Assembly: GCF_029892105.1 (NCBI RefSeq)
Contig: NZ_JARZAJ010000019.1
Location: 103,945-167,944, forward strand
Direction: 5' to 3'
Origin: Kitasatospora sp. GP82
GTDB taxonomy: Bacteria; Actinomycetota; Actinomycetes; Streptomycetales; Streptomycetaceae
DNA: 64,000 bases
Every line of letters begins with the position of its first letter. Within the stretch, counting starts at the first letter, position 1. The notes below the pieces were generated by a model. That model searched no databases. It saw only the letters and a program-made list of their open reading frames with translations, and had not been told where the DNA came from. The position numbers and the translations under genes were made by a program. This document shows, piece by piece, positions 1 through 11,164 of the stretch.

Positions 1-309
1 CATGAGAACCACCTCCAAGGAGGTCTCTTCCGTCCACCGTCTCACGCGCGGGGTTTCCCCTCCACCGCAGTGCGGCGCCTCTACCCGGGGGCAGCTCCCG
101 CTCCGACGGCCGCCGGTCGCAGCACGAGGTCGGATCAGAACGGTGATCCCGACGCCGGCCAGCTTCGACCCGAGGACGACAAACAGCACCGCCATCACGG
201 CCGTGCTGTGCAGCCCAGTCTTCCAGTCGGCGAGCGTGCTCCTCGCCCGCTCGCCCATACACGGGAGGACTCCCAGCGGCACCCGAAGGCCAAGGGACGC
301 GATGATGCC
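1..309 (-). pseudogene. Possible GAP (Sap-like) membrane protein fragment
   Basis: Read on the minus strand from about 309 down, the frame gives a short hydrophobic stretch, then an ATG-containing linker with the motif ADWKTG, then a long hydrophobic segment rich in Ala, Val and Leu. This resembles the C-terminal end of GAP/Sap-family membrane proteins, where a soluble linker containing a W-K pair precedes the last membrane helix. Sequence upstream of about 310 becomes arginine-rich and non-hydrophobic, so only a tail would remain. The frame stays open to base 1, giving a longer tail than the family usually has. The identification is weak and based on pattern only. Confidence 0.3.
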
Positions 310-1030
310 CGGACGCCCGCAGCCTGACAGGCCGTCGGCCCGACCGCGTCTTCGCATTCCGAGGTGAGTCTTCTTCGGCTCCGTCCCTGCAGAAGCCACC
401 CGCCCCGCCGAGGCATCTGCCTTGCCCGCGCACACGGTGACAAGCACCGTGTAGCTGGCAATCATTCAGGCACGGCAGGCCCACCCTGGTAGACGTTCAC
501 CCCTGGGCACGGCAACTGTCCACCCTGGGCGCCGTCTCTTTGACCAGGAGATCCGCGCCCTCGGGCATTAGACTGAAGTCGCAAGCAGCTCATGAAGGGC
601 GAGGCTTATGCGCTGCAGAGTCGCTCTCCCCGTACCCGGCCTGCCGCTCTCCGCCTTCCTGGTCGTGCTGCCCGCTGCCGCGGCGGAGGTGCCCAGAACT
701 CGCGCCTCGACGACCACGTCGGCGTCCGTGTCATCGGCGGCGCCGAATGTCTGCCTCCCAGCGGCCTGAACCTCACCACTGCTCAGAACAGCGGCAGCCA
801 GTATCTTGTGGCCTGCCGCCGAGGGCTGGTCACCGGACGGGGCAGAGTCTTCGCGACGGCAAGTCCCGCGTGGAGTCGCCGCCTCGCCCGTGGCCTCCTC
901 AACACAGCGCGGAAGCGCAGGATCGCGGCGAGCGATACCTTCTGGCCCACGGGCCCGCGTTTCGCACGTCACATGCGCTGAACTACTCCGCGTCCAAGTC
1001 CACCCACGCTGGATGAACGAAGGAAATGTC
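310..1030. other. Region without a convincing gene
   Basis: Several overlapping open frames exist on both strands but none has recognisable protein composition. A 53-codon frame at 608-769 (+) begins with a hydrophobic segment ending in Ala-Ala-Ala and could be a small secreted peptide or the start of a truncated gene. It is not supported well enough to call. The last part holds the promoter and ribosome binding site of the CAP-domain gene. Confidence 0.5.
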
Positions 1031-1528
1031 ATGCGCGCCACAACTCATCACCGGATACGCGGCGTGTGCGCTGCCGCGTGCGCGCTCCCTCTGCTGGTAC
1101 TCGCCGGTGCAGCCGGCGCGAGCGCCGCCCCTGCCGGACCCACCTTCGTGCAGCAGGGCTCCGCCGGGGAGATCCTGTCCCTGGAGAACGCTGCACGAGC
1201 CCAGGCCGGCTGCCCGGCGCTGAGCGAGAACGGGCAACTCGCCCAGGCTGCTCAGGCTCACAGCACGGACATGGCCACCAAGGGCTACTTCGGGCACCAG
1301 GGCTCTGACGGATCCGATGTGAGAGCTCGGATCGCACGCACGGGCTTCAGCCCCAACAGCCCGTCCGAGGAGAACATCTCCAGCGGCTACCCCACCGCGC
1401 AGGCCACCTTCGACGGTTGGATGAACAGTGCTCCCCACAAGGCCGCCATCCTGAAGTGCAGCTGGACGCAGACCGGTATCGCCAGTGCCCAGCCCGGCAA
1501 CCTCTGGACCCAGGTCTTCGCAGCCTGA
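1031..1528 (+). CDS. Secreted CAP-domain (SCP/PR1-like) protein
   Basis: This encodes a 165-residue exported protein of the CAP superfamily (Pfam CAP), typical of small secreted streptomycete proteins with no assigned substrate. Residues 1-33 form a signal peptide: Arg and His near the start, an Ala/Leu core and an AGASAAPA-type cleavage region. The mature part shows family landmarks: LSLENAAR, then a H-S-x-D-M segment, the GYFGHQGSDG box, and SEENISSGY followed by a W-M-N-S-x-PHKAAIL helix. The cavity residues of the fold (H, E, H) are present. The ATG at 1031 is chosen because AAGGAA lies 7 bases upstream and the signal peptide starts there; the same frame is open further upstream. The gene is monocistronic. 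Confidence 0.88.
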   Translation: MRATTHHRIRGVCAAACALPLLVLAGAAGASAAPAGPTFVQQGSAGEILSLENAARAQAGCPALSENGQLAQAAQAHSTDMATKGYFGHQGSDGSDVRARIARTGFSPNSPSEENISSGYPTAQATFDGWMNSAPHKAAILKCSWTQTGIASAQPGNLWTQVFAA

Positions 1529-1632
1529 CCGGTCGGGCCGGTTCGCGATCGGTGCCTGTCCAGCAGGTCGCTCGGAGGTTCTGACGGATCCTTCGCCAGG
1601 GCCTCTGTCAGACACGGCCCGCCCGTCGGCGG

Positions 1633-1655
1633 CCGGGCCCGAAACCGGGGCCCGG
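1633..1655 (+). terminator. Possible hairpin terminator of CAP gene
   Basis: An 8-bp perfect G+C stem (CCGGGCCC / GGGCCCGG) with a 7-base loop lies about 105 bases after the CAP stop codon. It has no T-tract, as is usual in streptomycetes, so its role as terminator is inferred. Confidence 0.35.
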
Positions 1656-1743
1656 CTCGCCGCCGAAGTCCCTTCGAAGCCGCTCACTCGCGTTCCCGCC
1701 GGGTCTGTACAGCCAGCCAGCGGTGTAACTCGTGTGGTGTGAG

Positions 1744-2148
1744 TTACCGGCGGCCGATGGAGAGTCGGCCGTCGAAGGCGATGTCGAAGGCCTGTAGTGC
1801 GGGCTTCCAGCGCATGGTCCAGCGTTTGCGGTCGGCACCAGTGGGGTCCAGGCTCATGACGGCCATGTAGATGCACTTCAGCGCCGCCGCCTCGTTCGGG
1901 AAGTGCCCGCGGGCGCGGACGGCCTTGCGTATGCGCGCGTTGACCGACTCGATGGCGTTGGTCGTGCAGACGACCCGGCGAATCTCCGTGTCGAACTGCA
2001 GGAACGGCAGGAACTCGGCCCAGGCGTTCTCCCAAAGCCGAACGATCGCCGGGTACTTGACGCCCCACTCCTCCTGGAACTCCAGGAACCGGTCCTCCGC
2101 GGCCTTCGCGGTCGGCGCGGTGTAGATCGGCTTGAGGGTCCGGGAGAG
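1744..2148 (-). pseudogene. IS256-family (mutator) transposase, C-terminal remnant
   Basis: About 131 residues at the C-terminal end of an IS256-type DDE transposase are intact. They include the segment around CTTNAIESVNARIRK, which carries the last catalytic acidic residue region and is the most conserved block of this family, followed by a W-T-M-R-W-K tail. A full transposase has about 400-430 residues, so some two thirds is missing. The frame continues upstream to 2322 but that part is unrelated, glycine/arginine-rich sequence. The join near 2140-2150 abuts the zinc-ribbon fragment on the other strand, so insertion or deletion by this element probably cut both genes. Confidence 0.82.
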
Positions 2149-2159
2149 GAGGGCGTCAT

Positions 2160-2390
2160 CGGGCCTGCCCCCGCTGCGGCCACCGGTGGCTGGACGACTA
2201 CACCGTCCACCACCACCACCACCGCAGCGGCGCTCTGGAGCGCGTCTGCTACCACTGCCACGGTCTGCGGGTGCTCTCCCCGTACGACACCTCCGGTGCA
2301 CCGCACTGCCCCGGATGCTCACGTCCGGACGTCGTCGGACGTCTGGTCGCCACCTCCGGTGCCGAGATCGGTGGGGCGTGTCAGGAAGTT
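2160..2390 (+). pseudogene. Zinc-ribbon protein fragment, 5' end lost
   Basis: From 2163 the plus strand reads a cysteine-rich segment: CPRCGHRW, a five-histidine run, then CYHCHGL and CPGCSRPD. This gives three CxxC knuckles, as in paired zinc-ribbon proteins. No start codon precedes it in frame before a stop at 2133-2135, and the IS256 remnant begins exactly there, so the 5' end was probably removed by the element. The frame has no stop before the downstream cupin gene. After about 2390 the composition stops looking protein-like, so the true 3' end is uncertain. Binding of zinc is inferred from the cysteines; function is unknown. Confidence 0.5.
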
Positions 2391-2483
2391 CAGCTCACGG
2401 ACGGCGAAGATCGCCGACTGGCTGCCGCGGGGCACAATGACGACACCCCGAGGAGATCACGACAACGTGGGACGAGGACCGAG

Positions 2484-2987
2484 ATGACACCCTTCACCAG
2501 CACGGCGCGCCTGCTGGCAGACCTCGCCGAACGCGTCGCCGAGGCCGGTCCGGAGGAACGTGGCGCACTGTGGCGGCTCACCGAGCCCGCGCGGCAACTC
2601 GACGCCAACCTGATCCGCGTACCGGCCGGTGCCGTTGTGGACGAGCACCAGGAGAACGACCTGGACGTGCTCCTGCTCGTCGTCGCGGGCGGCGGGACGT
2701 TGCTCGGCGGAGCGCAGCCGCTGCCGCTCGAGGTCGGCGCCCTGATCTGGCTGCCGCGCGCCGCCCGGCGCGGACTGCGTGCCGGACCTGAGGGGCTGGT
2801 CTGTCTCACCGTCCATCGACGCCGTCCCGGCCTGGCCGTCCAGGGCACCCGAGACATCGGGCCTGTGGCGGAGGGTGGTGAGGCCGCCTGCCAGCTCCAC
2901 CGGATCTGCCCCGCCTGCGGCGCCGTGCCCGACGGAGTCGCCCCCGCCTACTGCAGCCGCTGCGGTGAGCGGTTGGCGACGGACTGA
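2484..2987 (+). CDS. Cupin-domain protein with C-terminal zinc ribbon
   Basis: A 167-residue cytosolic protein. Residues 1-35 are helical (ARLLADLAERVAEAG), residues about 36-115 resemble a cupin barrel (LIRVPAGAVVDEHQENDLDVLLLVVAGGGTL, then LEVGALIWLPRAARRG), and residues 138-160 carry CPACG and CSRCG pairs that would bind zinc. The first cupin motif keeps H and E in DEHQEND. The ATG at 2484 follows GAGG; the open frame extends upstream into the zinc-ribbon fragment, so a longer product cannot be excluded. No substrate is known. The neighbours (zinc ribbon, HPP, nitrate transporter) suggest a nitrogen-oxide or redox setting, but this is inference. Confidence 0.7.
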   Translation: MTPFTSTARLLADLAERVAEAGPEERGALWRLTEPARQLDANLIRVPAGAVVDEHQENDLDVLLLVVAGGGTLLGGAQPLPLEVGALIWLPRAARRGLRAGPEGLVCLTVHRRRPGLAVQGTRDIGPVAEGGEAACQLHRICPACGAVPDGVAPAYCSRCGERLATD

Positions 2988-3063
2988 CCGGCGGGCCCGG
3001 CAGCCGCCGCGGACACTGGTGCCGCCGGCCAGGCCGGGACGACGCCCGGGGCCGGGCGCTGGC

Positions 3064-3393
3064 TATGACCGGCCGAGGACTGCGTTGGCGCAGCCACGCA
3101 GCGTGATCGGCGGCCACCTGCTCTCGGCCGCCGTCGGCTACCTCGTCCTGGCGGGCTGCGGCAGCTCCACCTGGGCCGCCGTGCTGGCCGGCGGCATCGC
3201 GGCGGGCGCAATGATGGTCACCAGGACCCCGTACTCGCCGGCCGCGGCCACCGCGTTCATCGTCGTCCCGCAGTCTCGCGCCCCGCTGCGTCTCCTCGCG
3301 CTGTTGACCTCCGCGACTGTGGTTCTGGTCGCGGCCGGCGTCGTAGCGGGCCGTCCCGCCCGCGCGACCCGCTACCCCGCCTACTGGTGGTAG
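3064..3393 (+). pseudogene. HPP-family membrane protein, N-terminally truncated
   Basis: From ALAQPRSVIGGHLL to the stop, this is the C-terminal two thirds of an HPP-family integral membrane protein. The QPR-x-VIGGHLLSA motif is followed by alternating hydrophobic helices and a M-x-x-TRTPYSP-x-AATAFIV segment equivalent to the HPP motif region. The family normally has an N-terminal part with about 50-60 more residues containing the first helices; here it is replaced by Pro/Arg-rich sequence with no good start. Some HPP proteins are reported to move nitrite, which would fit the adjacent nitrate operon, but the copy appears broken. Confidence 0.65.
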
Positions 3394-3416
3394 CGCGGCC
3401 ACTGAGCGGGGTCGGC

Positions 3417-4769
3417 TCACACCCCGGCCGGCCGACGAGGCGACGCCCGCAGGTAGACGACCCAGGTCAGCAGCAGGCAGAACCCGTAGTAGCCGAGGAA
3501 GGCGAGGTAGGCGCCGTCGCCGTTGTGCGAGCTGAGGAAGGACTGGCGGAAGGCGATGTTGACCAGCACGCCACCGAAGGCGCCGATCGCGCCGGCCAGG
3601 CCGATCAGGGCCGAGGCGCGGCGGCGCGAGCGCTGCTCGGCAAGGGCCTGGTCCGCGCCGGCGGCCACCTCGGCCTGTGCCTTGGCCCGGAAGATCGCCG
3701 GGATCATCTTGTAGGTCGAGCCGTTGCCCAGGCCGCTGAGCACGAAGAGCGTGGTGAAGCCGGCCAGGAACAGGCCCAGCGAGTGCAGCCGGGAGGCCTC
3801 CAACACCGTGCCGGCGCCGGCTGCCATCGCGGCGAAGGTCCAGCAGGTCACCCGGGCGCCGCCGAACCGGTCGGCCAGCAGCCCGCCGAGAGGGCGGATC
3901 AGCGAGCCGAGCAGCGGGCCGAGGAAGGTCAGGTAGGCGGCCTTCACCGCAGTGTCGAACTGCTGGTGGAACTGCACCTGGAGGACCTGCCCGAAGGCGA
4001 AGCCGAAGCCGATGAACGAACCGAAGGTGCCGATGTAGAGCGCCGAGATCACCCAGGTGTGCGGCTCCCGGGCCACCTCGCGCATCGCCCCCCGGTCGTT
4101 GCGGAGCGCACCGAGGTTGTCCATCCGCAGCGCGGCGCCGAGCGCCGCCAGGATGACGAGCGGCAGGTAGACCAGCGGCAGCAGCCGCGGGTGGGCCGCG
4201 CCTGCGGTGGCCAGCACCAGCAGTCCGAGCAGCTGCACGACCGGGACGCCCAGGTTGCCGCCGCCGGCGTTGATGCCGAGGGCCCAGCCCTTGAGGCGTT
4301 GCGGGTAGAAGGCGTTGATGTTGGCCATCGAGGAGGCGAAGTTGCCGCCGCCCACCCCGGCCACCGAGGCCACCAGCAGCAGCGTGCCGTACGAGACCCC
4401 GGGCCTGAGCACGATCCCGGCCAGCACGGTCGGCACGAGCAGCAGCAGCGCGCTGAAGACCGTCCAGTTGCGTCCGCCGAACCGGGCCACCGCGAAGGTG
4501 TACGGGATCCGCAGCACCGCGCCGAGCGCGGTGGGCAGCGCGGTGAGTGTGAACTTCCCTGCGGCGTCGATGTGGTACGCGGGCCCGAGGAAGAGCACCA
4601 GCACCGACCACAGGCTCCAGACCGAGAAGCCGATGTGTTCGGAGAGCACCGAGAAGACCAGGTTGCGCCGGGCGATTCGGGCGCCGGCCCGCTCCCAGAA
4701 GTCGGTGTCCTCGGGCTGCCACTCGTCGATCCGGCGCGCGACGTGTCCGGCGGTGGCGACAGCGGTCAT
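3417..4769 (-). CDS. narK: NarK-type nitrate/nitrite transporter (MFS, NNP family)
   Basis: A 450-residue major-facilitator protein with about 12 membrane helices that would import nitrate or exchange nitrate and nitrite across the cytoplasmic membrane. Nitrate/nitrite porter signatures are visible: GVGGGNFASSMANI (about residues 138-152) and GLGNGSTYKMIP (about 330), plus the conserved arginine in AVLRIPYTF. A soluble N-terminal tail includes WxPEDxxFWE, usual for actinobacterial NarK. The ATG at 4769 overlaps the nirD stop as TGATG, so translation is probably coupled; a GTG two codons upstream (4775) is an alternative. It is the last gene of the nitrate operon. Length is normal and no damage is seen. 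Confidence 0.93.
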   Translation of the reverse strand: MTAVATAGHVARRIDEWQPEDTDFWERAGARIARRNLVFSVLSEHIGFSVWSLWSVLVLFLGPAYHIDAAGKFTLTALPTALGAVLRIPYTFAVARFGGRNWTVFSALLLLVPTVLAGIVLRPGVSYGTLLLVASVAGVGGGNFASSMANINAFYPQRLKGWALGINAGGGNLGVPVVQLLGLLVLATAGAAHPRLLPLVYLPLVILAALGAALRMDNLGALRNDRGAMREVAREPHTWVISALYIGTFGSFIGFGFAFGQVLQVQFHQQFDTAVKAAYLTFLGPLLGSLIRPLGGLLADRFGGARVTCWTFAAMAAGAGTVLEASRLHSLGLFLAGFTTLFVLSGLGNGSTYKMIPAIFRAKAQAEVAAGADQALAEQRSRRRASALIGLAGAIGAFGGVLVNIAFRQSFLSSHNGDGAYLAFLGYYGFCLLLTWVVYLRASPRRPAGV

Positions 4770-5134
4770 CAGCACACCGCCATGTCGTCCGAAGCGACCC
4801 GGACCGGCCGGACCCGCAGGTCAGCCGAGGACCCGTCCGGCGCGCTCTCCTCGTCCAGGCAGCGCCCGGTGCGCAGGTCGAAGGTCTGCTTGAGCATCGG
4901 TGAGACCACCACCGGGATGTCGCCGCGACTGCCGGTCAGCCCGCGCGACATGACGTAGGCGCCGCTGAACGGGTCACGGTTGTCCAGCGCGTACACCTCG
5001 TCGGTACGGGTGCGGAAGACGGCCGCCTGGGTGCCGTCCGGGAGCAGGACGGCCACGCCTCGGCCGGGGATCAGGTCGTCGAACTCGCAGACCCGGGTCC
5101 AGTTCCGGCCGTCGTCGATCTGTACTGCGTTCAT
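4769..5134 (-). CDS. nirD: Nitrite reductase small subunit NirD (Rieske-like)
   Basis: A 121-residue protein with the Rieske-like beta fold of NirD, the small partner of NirB in cytosolic NAD(P)H nitrite reductase, which makes ammonium from nitrite. Recognisable elements are WTRVCEFDDLIPGRGVAVLL at the start, VYALDNRDPFSGAYVMSRG in the middle and PMLKQTFDLRTGRCLD near the end. As in other NirD proteins, the Cys/His ligands of true Rieske proteins are not conserved. Its ATG overlaps the nirB stop (ATGA at 5131-5134), which indicates equimolar, coupled translation. The 3' end overlaps narK by one base. Confidence 0.94.
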   Translation of the reverse strand: MNAVQIDDGRNWTRVCEFDDLIPGRGVAVLLPDGTQAAVFRTRTDEVYALDNRDPFSGAYVMSRGLTGSRGDIPVVVSPMLKQTFDLRTGRCLDEESAPDGSSADLRVRPVRVASDDMAVC

Positions 5135-7674
5135 CGGCTGCGCACCTCCAGGTTGGGGCTGATCAGGACGCGGCCGTCCTCGTCGGGACGGGCGGGGCGG
5201 ATCTGGTCGCGCTCCGGAACGAAGCGCACGGTGGGGTCGGGGGTCCCCGGGGCGTTGGCGAAGGAGACGAAGCGGCGCAGCCGCTCGGGGTCGGCCAGGG
5301 TGGCCGCCCACTCGTCCTGGTAGGTCTCGACGTGGCGGGCCATCAGCTCGTCCAGTTCGGCGCAGATGCCGAGCGAGTCGTCCATGACGACCGCGCGCAG
5401 GTGGTCCAGGCCGCCCTCCAGGCGGTCCAGCCACGGCGCGGTGCGCTCCAGGCGGTCGGCGGTGCGGATGTAGAACATCAGGAACCGGTCGATCGTGCGG
5501 ATCAGCGTTTCGTGGTCCAGGTCGGTTGCCAGCAGGTCGGCGTGACGCGGCGTCATGCCGCCGTTGCCGCCCACGTAGAGGTTCCAGCCCTCGGCGGTGG
5601 CGATCACGCCGAAGTCCTTGCTCTGCGCCTCGGCGCACTCGCGCGCGCAGCCGGAGACCGCGGACTTGAGTTTGTGCGGCGCCCGCAGGCCCCGGTAGCG
5701 CAGCTCCAGTTCGATCGCCAGCGCCACCGAGTCCTGCACGCCGTAGCGGCACCAGGCCTGCCCGACACAGGACTTGACGGTGCGCAGTGCCTTGCCGTAC
5801 GCATGGCCGGACTCGAAGCCGGCATCCACCAGGCGACGCCAGATCCCCGGCAGCTGGTCCACGGTGGCGCCGAACAGGTCGACCCGCTGACCGCCGGTGA
5901 TCTTGGTGTAGAGGCCGTAGTCGCGGGCGATCTCGCCGATGGTGATCAGGCCCCCGGCGGTGATCTCGCCGCCGGGGATCCGCGGTACCACCGAGTAGGA
6001 GCCGTTGCGCTGCAGGTTGGCCAGGAAGTGGTCGTTGGTGTCCTGCAGTGCGGCCTGCTCGCCGTCCAGCACATGCCCGTTGCCCAGGCTGGCCAGGATC
6101 GAGGCGACGGTCGGCTTGCAGATGTCGCAGCCCTCGCCGGTGCCGTGCTCGTCGATCAGCCGGGAGAAGCCCGTGATGCCCTTGACGCGGACGATCTCGT
6201 AGAGCTCCGCGCGGGTGTGGGTGAAGTGCTCGCACAGTCCGCGGGACACCTCGATCCCGCCGGCCGCCAGCTCCTCGTCCACGATCGAGCTCAGCAGCTT
6301 GACGCAACTGCCGCAGCCGGTACCGGCCTTGGTGCACTTCTTGACCTCGGGGACGGTCCGCATGCCCTGCTCCGAGACCGCCGCCGTGATGGTGCCCTTG
6401 GTGACGTTGTGGCAGGAGCAGACCACCGCCTCGTCCGGCAGCACCAGCGGGCCGTGCGTGTCGGCGTCGGCCGGGACCAGCAGGTGCTCGGCCGGCCCGG
6501 GAAGCTGTGCCTTGCTGATGGCCAGCGGGCGGAGCGTGGCGTAGGAGTCGGCATCACCGACCAGGACGCCGCCGAGCAGCCGGCCGTCCGAGCTGACCAC
6601 CAGCTTCTTGTACACCCCCGCCCGGCTGTTGGCGTAGAGCACCTCCAGGGCACCCTCGGTGGTGCCCATCGCGTCGCCGAAGCTGGCCACGTCCACGCCC
6701 AGCAGCTTGAGCTTGGTGGAAGTGTCGGCTCCGGTGAACTCGGCGCTGGAGCCGGTCAGTTCGCGGGCCACCGTGTCGGCCATCGCATAGCCGGGGGCTA
6801 CCAGTCCGTAGACCCGGCCGTCCACCGCGAGCGCGCACTCGCCGATCGCCCAGATGTGCTCGTCCTCCGTGCGGCAGTGCTCGTCCACCACGATGCCGCC
6901 GCGCTCGCCCACAGGCAGGCCGCAGTCGCGGGCCAGCTGGTCGCGGGGGCGCACGCCCGCCGAGAAGACCACCAGGTCGACGGCGAGCTCCGAGCCGTCG
7001 GACAGCGCCATGGCGCGGACGCTGCCGTCCTCGCCCGCCTCGATCCGCTGGGTGCCGGCGCCGGTGTGCACCTGGACTCCGAGGTCCTCGATCTTGCGGC
7101 GCAGCACCGCGCCGCCGCCGTCGTCCACCTGAAGTGCCATCAACCGCGGTGCGAACTCGACCACGTGGGTCTCCAGGCCCATCGCGCGCAGCGCGCCGGC
7201 CGCCTCCAGGCCGAGCAGGCCGCCGCCGACGACCGCGCCCGTACGCGCCGACCCGGCACTGGATTTGATCGCCTCCAGGTCCTCGATGGTCCGGTAGACG
7301 TGGCAGCCCGCGCTGTCGTGGCCCGGCACCGGCGGCACGAACGGGTAGGAGCCGGTGGCCAGCACCAGGGCGTCGTAGCGCAGTTCGGTGCCGGAGCGGG
7401 TGGTGACCGTGCGGGCCGCCCGGTCGATCGCGGTGGCCGGATCGCCCAGACGCAGGTCGATGCCGTGCTCGGAGAGGAAGCCGGGCGGGCAGAGGGAGAG
7501 CTCCTCGGCGGTGGTGCCGGAGAACCAGGAGGTCAGGTGCACCCGGTCGTAGGCGGGGCGTGGCTCTTCAGTGAGCACGGTCACGCGCCACTTGTCCGGC
7601 TGTTCGAACAGGGCTTCCAGGAAACGCTGTCCGACCATGCCATGGCCGATCAGCAGCAGTTCCTTGACGGTCAC
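5131..7674 (-). CDS. nirB: Nitrite reductase large subunit NirB (siroheme, NAD(P)H)
   Basis: An 847-residue catalytic subunit of assimilatory nitrite reductase. It has an N-terminal pyridine-nucleotide-disulfide oxidoreductase module (GHGMVGQRF near the start; second Rossmann motif GGGLLGLEAAG), a BFD-like [2Fe-2S] domain with CxC at 419/421 and Cys454/Cys457, and a C-terminal siroheme/[4Fe-4S] domain with CVGQAWC (636, 642) and CAREC (676, 680). All expected ligands are present. The GTG at 7674 is preferred because GAGGAG lies 6 bases upstream; an in-frame ATG at 7695 would add seven residues. Siroheme supply would depend on the chelatase encoded at 11.4 kb. Confidence 0.95.
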   Translation of the reverse strand: MTVKELLLIGHGMVGQRFLEALFEQPDKWRVTVLTEEPRPAYDRVHLTSWFSGTTAEELSLCPPGFLSEHGIDLRLGDPATAIDRAARTVTTRSGTELRYDALVLATGSYPFVPPVPGHDSAGCHVYRTIEDLEAIKSSAGSARTGAVVGGGLLGLEAAGALRAMGLETHVVEFAPRLMALQVDDGGGAVLRRKIEDLGVQVHTGAGTQRIEAGEDGSVRAMALSDGSELAVDLVVFSAGVRPRDQLARDCGLPVGERGGIVVDEHCRTEDEHIWAIGECALAVDGRVYGLVAPGYAMADTVARELTGSSAEFTGADTSTKLKLLGVDVASFGDAMGTTEGALEVLYANSRAGVYKKLVVSSDGRLLGGVLVGDADSYATLRPLAISKAQLPGPAEHLLVPADADTHGPLVLPDEAVVCSCHNVTKGTITAAVSEQGMRTVPEVKKCTKAGTGCGSCVKLLSSIVDEELAAGGIEVSRGLCEHFTHTRAELYEIVRVKGITGFSRLIDEHGTGEGCDICKPTVASILASLGNGHVLDGEQAALQDTNDHFLANLQRNGSYSVVPRIPGGEITAGGLITIGEIARDYGLYTKITGGQRVDLFGATVDQLPGIWRRLVDAGFESGHAYGKALRTVKSCVGQAWCRYGVQDSVALAIELELRYRGLRAPHKLKSAVSGCARECAEAQSKDFGVIATAEGWNLYVGGNGGMTPRHADLLATDLDHETLIRTIDRFLMFYIRTADRLERTAPWLDRLEGGLDHLRAVVMDDSLGICAELDELMARHVETYQDEWAATLADPERLRRFVSFANAPGTPDPTVRFVPERDQIRPARPDEDGRVLISPNLEVRSR

Positions 7675-7702
7675 TTGCGGCTCCTCGCAGGTCATCAGGT
7701 GG

Positions 7703-8892
7703 TCAGGATCGGGTGGTAAGGAGGGAGAGCGGGTCTGCGGGCAGCGGGTCGTCCCGCTCGTACGCCCGGGTCAGGGCGCCGACCGTGGCCAGGTCGCCCA
7801 GCAGGATGCCGCCGACCAGCCGGTCACCGCGCAGCACCAGCTTCTTGTAGGAGCCCCGGGTCGGATCGGCCAGCCGTAGCACGTCGGTCCCCGGGAGGCC
7901 TTCGCCGACCTCGCCGAAGGCCGCGTACTCCAGTGGTCCGGCCGACAGCCGGGCCAGCGGGCGGGAGCCGGTGTAGTGGGCCTCGGGGTCCGCGCCGGCC
8001 AGCCGGGCAGCCAGCAGATCCGCCTGCTCCCAGGCAGGGCCGGACAACCCGTGGACGGTGCCGCGGTGTTCGGCGCAGTCGCCGATCGCGTGGACGTCCG
8101 GTGCGGAGGTCGCGAGCCGATCGTCGATCACAATGCCGTCGCGGACGGTGAGACCGGCGGCGTGGGCCAGGGCGGTGCGCGGGCGGACCCCGCAGGCGAG
8201 CACCACCAGGTCGGTGTCCAGCAGGTAGCCGCTGGCGAGTTCGACGCCGGTGACGCGATCACCGCCGTGCAGGGCGCGGGCCCGGTTGCCCGGGTAGCTG
8301 ACCACGCCCAGTTCGGCCAAGCCGCCCCGCAGTGCCCGGCCGGCCTCCTCGTCGAGATGACGGTCAATCAGATACGGTGCCTGGTGGACGATTTCGACCA
8401 GCAGGCCGAGCGCAGCCAGGGCCCGGGCGGCGCTCACTCCGAGCACCCCGCCGCCGATCACCACAGCACGCTCGGCGCCGCCGGCGTCCTCGGCGAGCCG
8501 GGCGCAGTCGGCCAGGGTGCGGAAGGCGTGCACGCCGGCCTTGAGGCCGTCCGGGCCGTGCAGCCCGCGCAGCGCGGGCAGTACCGGGTTGGCGCCGGTG
8601 GCCAGCACCAGCTGGTCGTAGCCGGCCGACTCGCCTGTGGCCAGGTGCAGTTCGCCGCGCACGACGTCCAGGCCGAGGACCTCGCCACCCGTGCGCAGCG
8701 TGACCTGCGGTCCGTACGGCAGCGCGATGGCCTCCGGGTCGTACCGTCCGGCCAGCACGTCTGCCAGCAGCACCCGGTTGTAGGGGCCGCGCGGCTCGGC
8801 GCCGTAGAGCGTCAGCTCCGCCTCGCCACCGAGCGCCCGGTACTGCTGGGCGAACCGGGCGCCCGCCATTCCGGCGCCCACCACCGCGATCC

Positions 8893-8896
<4 letters not shown>
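7703..8896 (-). CDS. FAD-dependent NAD(P)H oxidoreductase, nitrate reductase electron donor
   Basis: A 397-residue flavoprotein of the pyridine-nucleotide-disulfide oxidoreductase class 1 fold, related to the reductase half of NirB. The FAD-binding motif VVGAGMAGARFA is at residues 5-16, the NAD(P)-binding motif IGGGVLGVSAARAL lies near residue 150, and the FAD-ribityl motif appears as APDVHAIGDCAEH near 270. There is no iron-sulfur domain. It starts with an ATG that overlaps the stop of the nitrate reductase gene (ATGA), so it most likely passes electrons from NAD(P)H to that enzyme, as NasB-type subunits do. Its specific partner is inferred from gene order only. Confidence 0.86.
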
Positions 8897-10971
<2,075 letters not shown>

Positions 10972-11071
10972 GCCACTGAGCGTGAGCCGTCGCCGTTACG
11001 CCGCCGGGTCGCCGCCGTTGCGGCGGAGGTACGGCTCCCTCATCCGGCCGGACCGCCCAAGGTGACCTGGC

Positions 11072-11097
11072 CGAAATCCTCCGTAACAGCGGACGGC
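11072..11097. promoter_or_regulatory. Candidate GlnR box, nitrate operon promoter
   Basis: GTGAC-n6-GAAAT is followed five bases later by GTAAC, matching the a-site/b-site pattern GTnAC-n6-GAAAC of actinobacterial GlnR boxes. It lies about 100 bases upstream of nasA and between the divergent promoters. GlnR is known to control nitrate assimilation genes in Streptomyces; binding here is inferred. Confidence 0.6.
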
Positions 11098-11114
11098 CGC
11101 CCGCTTACCGGTGC

Positions 11115-11141
11115 GTGATCGCCCCGCAACGAGGCCGAAAC
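11115..11141. promoter_or_regulatory. Second candidate GlnR box
   Basis: GTGAT-n6-GCAAC-n6-GAAAC, with the spacing of a GlnR box and a perfect b-site. It lies 24 bases before the ATG of the nnaR remnant on the plus strand and would suit control of both divergent units. Confidence 0.55.
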
Positions 11142-11164
11142 AGCGCTGGCGGAGCCTGCACGGC

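Noticed and set aside
5332..7719. A 795-codon plus-strand open frame opposite nirB
   Set aside because: It is an antisense shadow of a high-GC gene; repeated Ala/Gly/Arg composition, no motifs, and the opposite strand encodes NirB with all cofactor ligands.
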